Positions 1 through 6,027 are shown, numbered from the stretch's first letter. The stretch is DNA of 8,171 nucleotides from a bacterium (GCA_012839015.1 DUOF01000132.1:1-8171); one strand, 5' to 3'. Translations and numbers: made by a program. Notes: generated by a model not told the origin, from the sequence alone.

Positions 1-274
1 TAACTAAATCTAATCTAGTCTCACCTTTATTTTGATTAGCACCTGCGGTGATACAAATAATATCAGCATCGTTACAGTCTTCATAATTACCTGCCTTTAT
101 TCTTATCTTAGATGGTGCGAATGGAAGTGCGTGACTTAAGTCAAGTGCCTCTCCGATCGCTTTATCATGATTAACGTCTATTAAGACTAATTCATCTACC
201 CTGCTTGGTTGATTAACAAGTGTATAAGCATAGCTCATACCAACATTGCCACAACCTACTATAATTACCTTCAT
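1..274 (-). CDS. ldh: L-lactate dehydrogenase, N-terminal part (cut by window edge)
   Basis: The first 91 codons of an NAD-dependent L-lactate dehydrogenase, the cytoplasmic enzyme that reduces pyruvate to lactate and regenerates NAD+ in fermentation. The N-terminus shows the Rossmann GxGxxG loop (GCGNVG, residues 7-12). An acidic residue ends strand 2 (LVLID, Asp33), as expected for NAD rather than NADP, and DLSHALPF lies at 45-52. The substrate-loop segment AGANQNKGETRLDLV (77-91) has Gln at the position that separates lactate dehydrogenases (Gln) from malate dehydrogenases (Arg), which favours LDH. The start is the ATG at 274-272, preceded by GAGGAG six bases upstream. The gene continues past position 1, so the catalytic His/Asp/Arg residues are not visible. 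It has its own promoter and a palindrome in the 5' untranslated region. Confidence 0.93.
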   Translation of the reverse strand, partial: MKVIIVGCGNVGMSYAYTLVNQPSRVDELVLIDVNHDKAIGEALDLSHALPFAPSKIRIKAGNYEDCNDADIICITAGANQNKGETRLDLV

Positions 275-295
275 AATCTTCTCCTCTATATATTA

Positions 296-311
296 ACTTG
301 TTTAGACAAGT
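296..311. promoter_or_regulatory. Inverted repeat (candidate operator) in the ldh leader
   Basis: ACTTGT-TTAG-ACAAGT is a perfect 6-bp inverted repeat with a 4-bp centre, 7 of 8 positions symmetric. It lies between the ldh -10 box and the ldh ribosome binding site, about 25 bases downstream of the -10. A repressor bound here would act as a roadblock. The shape resembles operators of GntR-superfamily (HutC/FadR-type) regulators. It does not match the Rex consensus often found at ldh genes. No regulator gene is in the window. Confidence 0.45.
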
Positions 312-336
312 ATTATTCGCTTTAATAGCATATATA

Positions 337-345
337 ATTATAACA
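337..345 (-). promoter_or_regulatory. ldh promoter, extended -10
   Basis: On the minus strand TGTTATAAT is a perfect extended -10 (TGn plus TATAAT), about 63 bases upstream of the ldh ATG. No good -35 hexamer lies 16-18 bases upstream, because that position falls inside the terminator stem of the preceding gene. The promoter is therefore probably driven by the extended -10. Confidence 0.6.
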
Positions 346-346
346 T

Positions 347-371
347 AAAAACCCGTCACTAAGACGGGTTT
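347..371 (-). terminator. Rho-independent terminator after the YwaF-like gene
   Basis: AAACCCGTC (349-357) pairs perfectly with GACGGGTTT (363-371) around the loop ACTAA, giving a 9-bp GC-rich stem. On the minus strand it is followed directly by TTTTTATG. It lies 30 bases past the stop of the YwaF-like gene and insulates ldh, whose -10 box begins only two bases further on. Confidence 0.85.
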
Positions 372-401
372 AGACTCTTTAAAATGCTAATCTGGTACTA
401 C

Positions 402-1280
402 TTAAAATGCATAAGTCGTAGAAAGGATAATAACCATAGTTAGAGTAAATATTGTAAACAAGAGAATACTTATACTTTGTATTAGGAAACGTCTATTAGT
501 TAATTTAGTTTTAAAGTTTATTAGATAGTCTTTAGTTTCTTGTAAGAAATATAACTCCCTAATTCCTTTTTTCTTATTCTTAGTAAACAGTATAAATTCA
601 TACGTAAGACTAAATAAGGCTACAAGTCCAATGCTTATAAGACCCATCACTAGACCAGTGAATGGAGTTCCCTCTAGTGCTGTGTGTCTTAACCACATAG
701 CATTAATATCAGGGTCAATTCCTCTTGCTATAAAGAACCAGTTTAATAGGCCACCAACAAAGCCACAGAATAAAACCCCTAGTGTGTATGGCAAGATATT
801 CTTAAATCTAATCTTAACCCATCCTCCTACAAATAAATACAAACTACCCATAAGTAAAAGGGCATGACTAATGGTACTCTTTAATCTTTCAAAACTATAA
901 ACCCCGCCATCATCATGGAACGGGTATTTATAATCAAAGAAAGTTACTAAGGCTCCGATTACACCAGCATAAGCTGTAAATGTTGCTATAATCTTAAATA
1001 CTTTGGTGTCTTTCTTCATAGTAGCTAAGATTAATAAGAGATACATAATTACGTTGCAAAAGTAAATCGGCCACAGGATTGATCTATCAACAAAGCCACT
1101 TCCTGCATTGGTAAGTGAGGTTTGCCACATAACCGAGATATGGGTTATAAAGCAAGACCAGGCAAATACCTTTAGGGCCGTGTTTTTGGCTCTCTCTTCC
1201 TTAAATCTACTTAAACCTAACATTACTAAGACGGTGGTAACTGCAAATACTGCTAAAAACAAAATCATTTCAATCGTCAT
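402..1280 (-). CDS. YwaF-like multi-pass integral membrane protein
   Basis: A 292-residue, strongly hydrophobic protein with about eight predicted membrane spans (near 3-23, 36-52, 67-88, 95-114, 135-153, 161-184, 203-228 and 263-289). The motif WPIYFCNVIMYLLLI (70-84), the later PYTLGVLFCGFVGGLLNW (164-181) and the overall layout resemble the YwaF/TIGR02206 (TMEM164-like) family, whose biochemical function is unsettled. It is somewhat longer than I expect for that family (about 240 residues). The extra part is a Lys/Arg-rich loop (234-262) and a final helix. The ATG at 1280 has only a modest AAAGAAG upstream, and an in-frame ATG lies at codon 5. It is transcribed from its own promoter and ends in a strong terminator, so it looks monocistronic. 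Family assignment is by pattern only; no substrate can be given. Confidence 0.6.
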   Translation of the reverse strand: MTIEMILFLAVFAVTTVLVMLGLSRFKEERAKNTALKVFAWSCFITHISVMWQTSLTNAGSGFVDRSILWPIYFCNVIMYLLLILATMKKDTKVFKIIATFTAYAGVIGALVTFFDYKYPFHDDGGVYSFERLKSTISHALLLMGSLYLFVGGWVKIRFKNILPYTLGVLFCGFVGGLLNWFFIARGIDPDINAMWLRHTALEGTPFTGLVMGLISIGLVALFSLTYEFILFTKNKKKGIRELYFLQETKDYLINFKTKLTNRRFLIQSISILLFTIFTLTMVIILSTTYAF

Positions 1281-1309
1281 ACAAATTCTTCTTTAATTAC
1301 TGATGTAAT

Positions 1310-1338
1310 AAGATATCACAGATAAAATATATATTCAA
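1310..1338 (-). promoter_or_regulatory. Promoter of the YwaF-like gene
   Basis: On the minus strand, TTGAAT (1338-1333), a 17-base spacer and TATCTT (1315-1310), with TGA directly before the -10 (extended -10). It is 30 bases upstream of the ATG at 1280 and lies after the stop of the MFS gene, so the two genes can be transcribed separately. Confidence 0.6.
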
Positions 1339-1402
1339 TCAGTATAAATGCATTAAAAACCATACAAAGTTTAATCTAAATCATTACTTATTACCTTCTA
1401 AC

Positions 1403-2674
1403 TTATACATCATTATCCTTTTCATAATCCTTATATGCTGGAGTTATTTGAAACGCTGCCAACCCCAAGATACCACCTAAAATTGCTATACTTATCGAAA
1501 CTGAACCAATTATCATACACATAAGTGACAGAGGCACAGCAAAAAGCTTCCTATAACCATCTTTTTGAGTCAGTTTACGTGTTTTGTCTTTACTGTCTTT
1601 ATAATGTTTATAGTAAACACTGTTTAAAGGAACATAAATAATCTGTTGCAAGAAACCAACTATTATTGCCAGCAAATAATACATCAATTGGATATTTAAA
1701 AAGGGTCTAACTATCCATATTGCGGAAACTAATAACACTGAAATTAGAACAAAATTCTTCCAATTGCGCTTGCTGGAGTACTTGCCTATAAAGGCAATCC
1801 CAAGTAACCCACCTAGCACAATAACTGTTTTTATAATTCCGATAACTGCAAAGGAGCCTACCTGGATGTAGGTGTAAACTGACCACAAGACTTCTAAAAT
1901 TGTAAATATTCCGACCAGTCCCTCAGTTAGCCAAGGATAATATTTTTTAAATGGGTTAAACTTTCCCTTTGTTATATCATTTATTTGAGTTTTTGCACCT
2001 TTCCTAACACTCTCAGTAGCAGGCCTTACCACAGTCTTTTCATTGGTATTTTTGTCTGTGACCTTTAAATCGTTGGTAGTTTCCACTTCTTTTGTAGCAT
2101 CCGGACTATACATAAAAAAGAAAACAATAGTAGCAAATAAATATAACACAACACCAACAACCCCAACTAATTTTGCGTCTACAGAGTCCAAAACAAAACC
2201 ACCTATAAGTGTTGATAAAAAAATTCCAACATATTCCAAAAATTGAATTATGCTCTGTGTTTTTGTTTTTCCGGCAGTTTTCAACGAACCAATTATATTA
2301 TCCATAGGTGCAAAATAAAAAGAGTTTATTAGACCGTTCCCTATGGATAATATAATCGTAAACATCAGTGCATTAATCTTTATAAAGAAAAGACTATACA
2401 AGAGCAAGAAAGGTATTGTTCTTAAAATTAAAGATAATTTAGGTCTGTTAGAAAATAACTTGGTTCCTAGCAAATTAGAAGATATTTGGATAAATGCATA
2501 CAGGGCCAAATAGAAAAAGACATGCCAAAGCTTACCGGAGTTAATATAGATAAAAATTGAACCAAATGATTTTATTAGTGAAGACGCGATCACATTGAAA
2601 AATTTAAAAGTACCAACACCTATGATGCTTTTATTATCAGTATACTTTGAAGTGTGTATTTTTTCTTTAATCAT
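1403..2674 (-). CDS. Major facilitator superfamily-type transporter, substrate unknown
   Basis: A 423-residue membrane protein with two blocks of about six hydrophobic segments (roughly 18-190 and 245-412), separated by a charged, Thr/Lys-rich cytoplasmic loop (about 191-242). This two-times-six layout is typical of MFS permeases. GGFVLD (158-163) falls near the end of the first bundle, where MFS proteins often have such a segment. The last residues are charged (KDYEKDNDV). No signature assigns a substrate; export of small molecules or import of sugars or nucleosides are all possible. The ATG at 2674 is preceded by AAAGGAAA at good spacing. It is transcribed away from the ABC exporter, with a good promoter in the shared intergenic region. 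No obvious terminator follows its stop. Confidence 0.65.
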   Translation of the reverse strand: MIKEKIHTSKYTDNKSIIGVGTFKFFNVIASSLIKSFGSIFIYINSGKLWHVFFYLALYAFIQISSNLLGTKLFSNRPKLSLILRTIPFLLLYSLFFIKINALMFTIILSIGNGLINSFYFAPMDNIIGSLKTAGKTKTQSIIQFLEYVGIFLSTLIGGFVLDSVDAKLVGVVGVVLYLFATIVFFFMYSPDATKEVETTNDLKVTDKNTNEKTVVRPATESVRKGAKTQINDITKGKFNPFKKYYPWLTEGLVGIFTILEVLWSVYTYIQVGSFAVIGIIKTVIVLGGLLGIAFIGKYSSKRNWKNFVLISVLLVSAIWIVRPFLNIQLMYYLLAIIVGFLQQIIYVPLNSVYYKHYKDSKDKTRKLTQKDGYRKLFAVPLSLMCMIIGSVSISIAILGGILGLAAFQITPAYKDYEKDNDV

Positions 2675-2706
2675 TGTATTTCCTTTTTGTGCAATTCTGC
2701 CATTCT

Positions 2707-2735
2707 ATAATAATACAACTTTCACTCCAGTTCAA
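2707..2735 (-). promoter_or_regulatory. Promoter of the MFS transporter gene
   Basis: On the minus strand, TTGAAC (2735-2730), an exact 17-base spacer and TATTAT (2712-2707), 33 bases upstream of the start codon at 2674. The hexamers match sigma-A-type consensus at 5 of 6 positions (-10) and 4 to 5 of 6 (-35). Confidence 0.65.
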
Positions 2736-2757
2736 GATATCGAGAGATCCCAAGTAA

Positions 2758-2823
2758 TTATTATTGTTAATGTTAATGACAAAGTTATTATAACTATAAA
2801 TATCTAAACTAAGATGTATCATA
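2758..2823 (+). repeat. Dispersed repeat, copy A (similar to the right end of the window)
   Basis: The last 21 bases (2803-2823, containing AAGATGTATCATA) match 8151-8171 at 19 of 21 positions, differing only by a CT/TC swap. Upstream of this, TTATTGT...GTTAA.TGACAAA (2761-2783) also aligns with 8034-8059, with small gaps. In copy A about 65 bases that copy B carries between the two blocks are missing. Copy A therefore looks like a shortened relative of the insertion-sequence-like end at the right of the window. It also contains the short palindrome GTTATTATAAC (2784-2794). The upstream block is AT-rich, so part of its similarity could be chance. Confidence 0.4.
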
Positions 2824-2929
2824 ATCCCGCTTATCTTGTAACTTTCACTTTGTCATCTAACAACTTTTATTTCATTTATAGAAAAAATATTTAAAGGATA
2901 TGAATATAAAATATTATTGAAAAGGACTT

Positions 2930-2983
2930 ATGTTTGTGCTAACCTTAGATTATCAAAGAGAGGAAGTATGTTCATGTTGGTAA
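2930..2983 (+). CDS. Possible alternative leader ORF, 17 codons
   Basis: ATG at 2930 opens a 17-codon ORF, MFVLTLDYQREEVCSCW, ending in TAA at 2981. It overlaps the start of the better-supported 12-codon leader in another frame. AAAGGA lies only three bases before the ATG, closer than usual, so translation is doubtful. If it is used, its termination would fall inside the second leader ORF and the two would be coupled. Some resistance-gene leaders contain two such ORFs. Confidence 0.2.
   Translation: MFVLTLDYQREEVCSCW
2933..2976 (+). repeat. Duplicated translation-start region, copy 1 (leader peptide)
   Basis: TTTGTGCT (2933-2940), TTAGATTATCAAAG (2945-2958), a GAGG ribosome binding site and ATGTTCAT (2968-2975) recur in the same order before and across the start of the ABC gene (3152-3201). 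The second copy has an insertion of several bases between the first two blocks. The leader start is best explained as a duplicate of the gene start, or the reverse. Confidence 0.7.
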
Positions 2984-3006
2984 TATTTAAATTAAGAAGA
3001 AGATAA
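2968..3006 (+). CDS. Regulatory leader peptide MFMLVIFKLRRR
   Basis: A 12-codon ORF with a good ribosome binding site (GAGAGG, four bases before the ATG) and stop TAA at 3004-3006. It is hydrophobic at the start and ends Lys-Leu-Arg-Arg-Arg. The Lys-Leu-Arg unit fits the '+x+' (Arg/Lys-X-Arg/Lys) pattern known to stall ribosomes carrying macrolides, seen in several erm leader peptides. One base after its stop begins a perfect 10-bp hairpin, then an antiterminator/terminator pair ahead of the ABC exporter. This is the expected place for a peptide whose translation senses a drug or ribosome state. The product itself probably has no other role. No clear promoter is visible upstream: TTGTCA (2850) to TATAGA (2877) has a 21-base spacer, which is poor. 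Function is inferred from sequence and layout. Confidence 0.6.
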   Translation: MFMLVIFKLRRR

Positions 3007-3139
3007 ACACATAAAACTATATCGACTGGTTTTATGTGATATAACAAGCATGTAAAACTAGTGATTTTATCTATTTTTTAATTTTAATATTATTACATTA
3101 ATAATACATAGATAAAGTTCACTACTTAGTGAATTTTTT
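3001..3139 (+). promoter_or_regulatory. Transcription attenuator controlling the ABC exporter
   Basis: Alternative helices seen directly. (1) CACATAAAAC (3008-3017) pairs with GTTTTATGTG (3029-3038), a perfect 10-bp stem with an 11-nt loop. (2) CTGGTTTTATGTG (3026-3038) can instead pair with CATGTAAAACTAG (3049-3061), 13 pairs including 3 wobbles. (3) TAGTGA (3059-3064) and TTTATCTAT (3066-3074) pair with TCACTA (3119-3124) and ATAGATAAA (3108-3116), 15 pairs around a small internal loop. Inside, TATTATTA and TAATAATA (3088-3106) form a further hairpin. (4) TTCACT pairs with AGTGAA (3118-3133), followed by six T. Helix 3 consumes the 5' arm of helix 4. AGATAAA at 3001-3007, spanning the last Arg codon and stop of the leader ORF, duplicates 3110-3116 and could also pair with TTTATCT. 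A ribosome stalled there would free TTTATCT and favour antitermination. The direction of the switch is inferred. Confidence 0.65.
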
Positions 3140-3140
3140 G
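3114..3140 (+). terminator. Leader terminator upstream of the ABC exporter gene
   Basis: TTCACT (3118-3123) and AGTGAA (3128-3133) pair around ACTT, extended at the base by AAAG with TTTT, and followed by TTTTTTG. The stem is AT-rich, so termination may be partial. It sits 55 bases before the ABC start codon and its 5' arm is shared with the antiterminator helix. Confidence 0.55.
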
Positions 3141-3151
3141 TTTACTATAGT

Positions 3152-3203
3152 TTTGTGCTTCTAGTCGAAATTAGACTATCAAAGGAGAACAAAAATGTTT
3201 ATT
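3152..3203 (+). repeat. Duplicated translation-start region, copy 2 (ABC gene)
   Basis: TTTGTGCT (3152-3159), TTAGACTATCAAAG (3171-3184), GGAG and ATGTTTAT (3195-3202) repeat the blocks found at the leader peptide start. The two 14-base middle blocks differ at one position. TAGTC (3162-3166) and GACTA (3174-3178) can form a small hairpin just before the ribosome binding site. Confidence 0.7.
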
Positions 3204-4835
3204 AAACGATTTAAAAACTTGGCTGCTTTTAAGCCGTATTTTAAAAAACACATAAAATTAATAATTATATTAATATCGGTAATGCTAATTGCCAGTAGTG
3301 CAGGAGTCATTACTTCATACCTTCTTAGTGAACAACTTATTGGAATAACTAATGAATTGGTTTCACATACACTAAAATTTACTCTTATTATCATGGTTGT
3401 TATAACCATTCATCACATTAACTGGTACTTATGGAGTAAGTTCCATTATCGCTTGTCTAGTAAGGTTTCAAGTGACATCAAAAATGGTATTGTTGCTAAT
3501 TTACTGGATACAAAATATTCTTACATTAGGGAGAACAGTACTGGTTACTATCTTGAACGACTTAACGACGTTGATGAGATAGCTACCTTTATCGGTAATG
3601 TTGCCGGTACATTCGTCGATGTCTTAACTAACTTTAGTTTTCTCATACTTATTTATTTTTTGAGTTGGCAGTTAGGACTTTTCTTTACAATCGGTGTTTC
3701 TATGTTATTTATCATTGAGAGTATTAAGGTAAACACTGATTTAAGGAATTTAGAAGAGGTGAAGAAGTCTAGTGAAAAAACTAACTCCCACTTTAGTGAA
3801 ATCATTCATGGGATGAAGGATATTAAGGGGTTTGGAATAAAGGAAGAAATAAACCTTAAAATGAAAGACTATAATGATGAACTACTAAGAAAAACTTATA
3901 AAAAGAATACTCAGTTCGAGTTTATCTCAAGGATAGGCACTTACTTTCAATGGGTGATTGATTCTCTATTAGTTTTTATTTCAATATTGTGGTTACTTCC
4001 TGCAGGAGAGATAAGTGTTATAGTTTTATTAATAGTCTTTAACTACAAAGGATTAATGTATGAAACAGTAGGTTTCTTTTCAAAACTCAAGGGCTATTAT
4101 GTAAATGGTGATTACTATTCTAAAAGGGTTTTAGAAATAATTAAAACTCCCTACAAAGAAACATTCGGAGGTAACTCTAAGAACATTAAAGAAGGTAAGA
4201 TATCAATTAGAGACCTTAGTTTCTCTTATGGTGATAAGAGAATATTAAAAGAGATAAATTTAGAGATTGAACCTAATACTCTAAATGTTTTAGTAGGTAG
4301 TTCAGGGAGTGGTAAGTCTACCTTATTCTTCCTCTTATCTAAACTCTATGATATTGATAAGGGAAGTATATATTTTGATAATATCGATATAAATGATATT
4401 GATGAAAAAACATTTAGGAAAAATATTTGTATAGTTAATCAAGAGCCCTTTATTTTTAATGATACTATTTTAAACAACATACTAGTTGTCAGAAAGGATG
4501 CTAATAAGGACGATGTTATTAAAGCATGTAGACTAGCTAATATACATGATGAGATTGAAGGAATGGAAAAAGGCTATGACACGCTTATAAATGAAAATAG
4601 TTCTAACCTAAGTGGTGGACAAAAACAAAGAATTGAAATAGCGAGAGCTTACTTAAAAGACTGTAAAATATTACTGTTAGACGAACCTACAAGTGCTCTA
4701 GATAGTCTAAATCAAGAACATCTATTCAAGACACTCACCAAGATGAAAAGTAATAAAACCATCTTAGTAATCGCTCATAAATTAAATGACTATTCCTACT
4801 TTGATAATGTTTATGATATCAAAAAGTTATCATGA
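3195..4835 (+). CDS. ABC exporter half-transporter (permease fused to ATPase)
   Basis: A 546-residue type IV (MsbA/multidrug-like) ABC exporter half, expected to work as a dimer in the membrane. The membrane domain (about 20-300) has six predicted spans. The ATPase domain (about 335-546) is complete: A-loop Tyr345, Walker A GSSGSGKST (368-376), Q-loop Gln416, signature LSGGQ (472-476), Walker B ILLLDE with Glu497, D-loop SALD (500-503) and H-loop His528. There is no N-terminal peptidase domain, so it is not a C39-type bacteriocin processor. Drugs, peptides or lipids are possible substrates. The ATG at 3195 has AAAGGAG eight bases upstream. It is alone on its strand and preceded by a leader peptide and attenuator, which favours a drug- or ribosome-stress-induced export role (inference). 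A dedicated partner half is not present in the window. Confidence 0.9.
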   Translation: MFIKRFKNLAAFKPYFKKHIKLIIILISVMLIASSAGVITSYLLSEQLIGITNELVSHTLKFTLIIMVVITIHHINWYLWSKFHYRLSSKVSSDIKNGIVANLLDTKYSYIRENSTGYYLERLNDVDEIATFIGNVAGTFVDVLTNFSFLILIYFLSWQLGLFFTIGVSMLFIIESIKVNTDLRNLEEVKKSSEKTNSHFSEIIHGMKDIKGFGIKEEINLKMKDYNDELLRKTYKKNTQFEFISRIGTYFQWVIDSLLVFISILWLLPAGEISVIVLLIVFNYKGLMYETVGFFSKLKGYYVNGDYYSKRVLEIIKTPYKETFGGNSKNIKEGKISIRDLSFSYGDKRILKEINLEIEPNTLNVLVGSSGSGKSTLFFLLSKLYDIDKGSIYFDNIDINDIDEKTFRKNICIVNQEPFIFNDTILNNILVVRKDANKDDVIKACRLANIHDEIEGMEKGYDTLINENSSNLSGGQKQRIEIARAYLKDCKILLLDEPTSALDSLNQEHLFKTLTKMKSNKTILVIAHKLNDYSYFDNVYDIKKLS

Positions 4836-4933
4836 TTAGAGGGTTAATTGAGAATTTCTTCTAGATGGTAGTAGAAAACCTAATATCAAACAGTCTAAGA
4901 GTTATGAATGTTTGTACATTGGATAATTACTTC

Positions 4934-4961
4934 CTTTACTAGGGCACAAAAATCCCTAAAG
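4934..4961 (+). terminator. Weak hairpin, possible ABC-gene terminator
   Basis: CTTT...AGGG (4934-4944) pairs with CCCTAAAG (4954-4961), with three unpaired bases in the left arm. It is followed by ATTATTTC, which is only moderately T-rich. It lies about 100 bases after the ABC stop and 30 bases from the end of the convergent gene, so it may serve either or neither. Confidence 0.25.
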
Positions 4962-4988
4962 ATTATTTCTCTAGTGTTTGCTTACATA

Positions 4989-5735
4989 TCATTTATACCG
5001 CTCTAACATTAACTTTATATTGTTAATGACTTTATTTAATTTATTTATCTCACCTTTTACGGGTTCCCTGTTATCATCTAAATAACAATTTGAGTTAATT
5101 TCTATCATGAATGAATCATAAGAATTATGAGCCTTATTATTGATCAGGACATTTGGGATCAAACTGCCTTTATATGGGTAATTAAATACTACGGAGTATC
5201 CTGCATCTTTAAAAACATCATATATTATTTCCAGGATTTCTGTTCTACAATGCCCCTCATCAAATCCGATGCATATATCAGGTATACCTCTGTTGTTGTC
5301 TATGAGGTCTGGTAAAGTAGCATCAATATTGAAACTATGTAAATCGATAAAAAATATATGTTCACAACTAGATAAGACAGTCTCATCGAGTATTCTATGA
5401 TGTTCATCATAGTACTTTAAAACTTTACTCTTTACCCTATCATTTAAAACTCTAATTTGTTTTCCGTTATATACATGAGAATAGGCAAAACCCATACCGT
5501 AAACTTCCATTATTTCATCACTATTAACAAATCTTTCAACATCACATAAAAGCCTGCTGATAGGAAATTTAACGATTTCTACATTACCAATACCTTCAAC
5601 AAGGCGACTAACATCTTTATCCGACATCATATTATGGTATTTTCGAAACTCCTCTTTCGATATAATAATATCTTCCATTAAATCGCTTGGGAGCTCATCG
5701 CCATCATGGGGAATATGAATTATAATTTTTGACAC
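4989..5735 (-). CDS. N-formylglutamate amidohydrolase-like protein
   Basis: A 248-residue member of the N-formylglutamate amidohydrolase family, metal-dependent hydrolases that in the classical case cleave N-formyl-L-glutamate to formate and glutamate. Family landmarks appear in order: HIPHDG (7-12), SRLLCDVERF (60-69), GMGFAYSHVYNG (80-91), YYDEHH (108-113), DLHSF (131-135), PDICIGFD (152-159), NYPYKGS (185-191) and IEIN (211-214). The His, Asp and Glu residues within these motifs are the likely metal and catalytic ligands. Length is normal for the family. The start is GTG at 5735-5733, preceded by AGGGGGT eight bases upstream. No histidine-degradation genes are nearby, so the true substrate may be another N-formyl or N-acyl compound. 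It follows the small membrane protein gene by 47 bases, probably in one transcript. Confidence 0.85.
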   Translation of the reverse strand: MSKIIIHIPHDGDELPSDLMEDIIISKEEFRKYHNMMSDKDVSRLVEGIGNVEIVKFPISRLLCDVERFVNSDEIMEVYGMGFAYSHVYNGKQIRVLNDRVKSKVLKYYDEHHRILDETVLSSCEHIFFIDLHSFNIDATLPDLIDNNRGIPDICIGFDEGHCRTEILEIIYDVFKDAGYSVVFNYPYKGSLIPNVLINNKAHNSYDSFMIEINSNCYLDDNREPVKGEINKLNKVINNIKLMLERYK

Positions 5736-5782
5736 TTTGTTAACCCCCTGTAAACTTTATTATTTATTTCAAATGGATGATT

Positions 5783-5998
5783 TTAGATAAGGATTACTAT
5801 TTTTGCGATAATACTAATAAGAAATATTATAGCTACTGCAATAGTCATTCCTTTTCCATTGCCAGTTTTATTTTTGCTAGTTTTATTCATTTCATTGATT
5901 AACATAGAATCCCTCAGTGTTTTATCAATGTTATCTTTATTAACCTCATTTAAGGTAAACTGTTTTCTTACATTATCCCAGTTATCAAATTTGCTCAC
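5783..5998 (-). CDS. Small single-span membrane protein, unknown function
   Basis: A 71-residue protein with a charged, probably helical N-terminal part (1-50) and one C-terminal hydrophobic helix (51-71, MTIAVAIIFLISIIAKIVIL). This is the layout of a tail-anchored or small regulatory membrane protein. I do not recognise the family. The start is uncertain. GTG at 5998 is the first start after an in-frame stop, but the purine run TAGGG abuts it with no spacer. ATG at 5905-5903 (codon 32) has GAGGG at good spacing and would give a 40-residue version that keeps the membrane helix. It lies directly upstream of the amidohydrolase-like gene on the same strand and probably shares its promoter. Confidence 0.55.
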   Translation of the reverse strand: MSKFDNWDNVRKQFTLNEVNKDNIDKTLRDSMLINEMNKTSKNKTGNGKGMTIAVAIIFLISIIAKIVILI

Positions 5999-6027
5999 CC
6001 CTACTTATCTCAAGATTTGTTTATTAA

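Noticed and set aside
631..867. Plus-strand reading frames inside the minus-strand membrane-protein genes (631-867, 1108-1296, 2043-2246, 2595-2807)
   Set aside because: They are antisense shadows: Thr/Pro/Lys-rich translations without ribosome binding sites, opposite well-supported genes.
3179..3409. Minus-strand frame opposite the start of the ABC gene, and plus-strand frame 5127-5315 opposite the amidohydrolase-like gene
   Set aside because: Both oppose genes with complete domain motifs and proper starts, and neither has independent support.
4833..4835. Whether UGA is read as tryptophan (Mycoplasma code)
   Set aside because: Genes here end cleanly at UGA and their tryptophans are encoded by UGG, so the standard bacterial code fits. 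Acholeplasma-like organisms with the standard code are not excluded.
4865..4942. A 25-codon plus-strand ORF after the ABC gene
   Set aside because: No ribosome binding site and no recognisable protein; it fits chance in a short gap.
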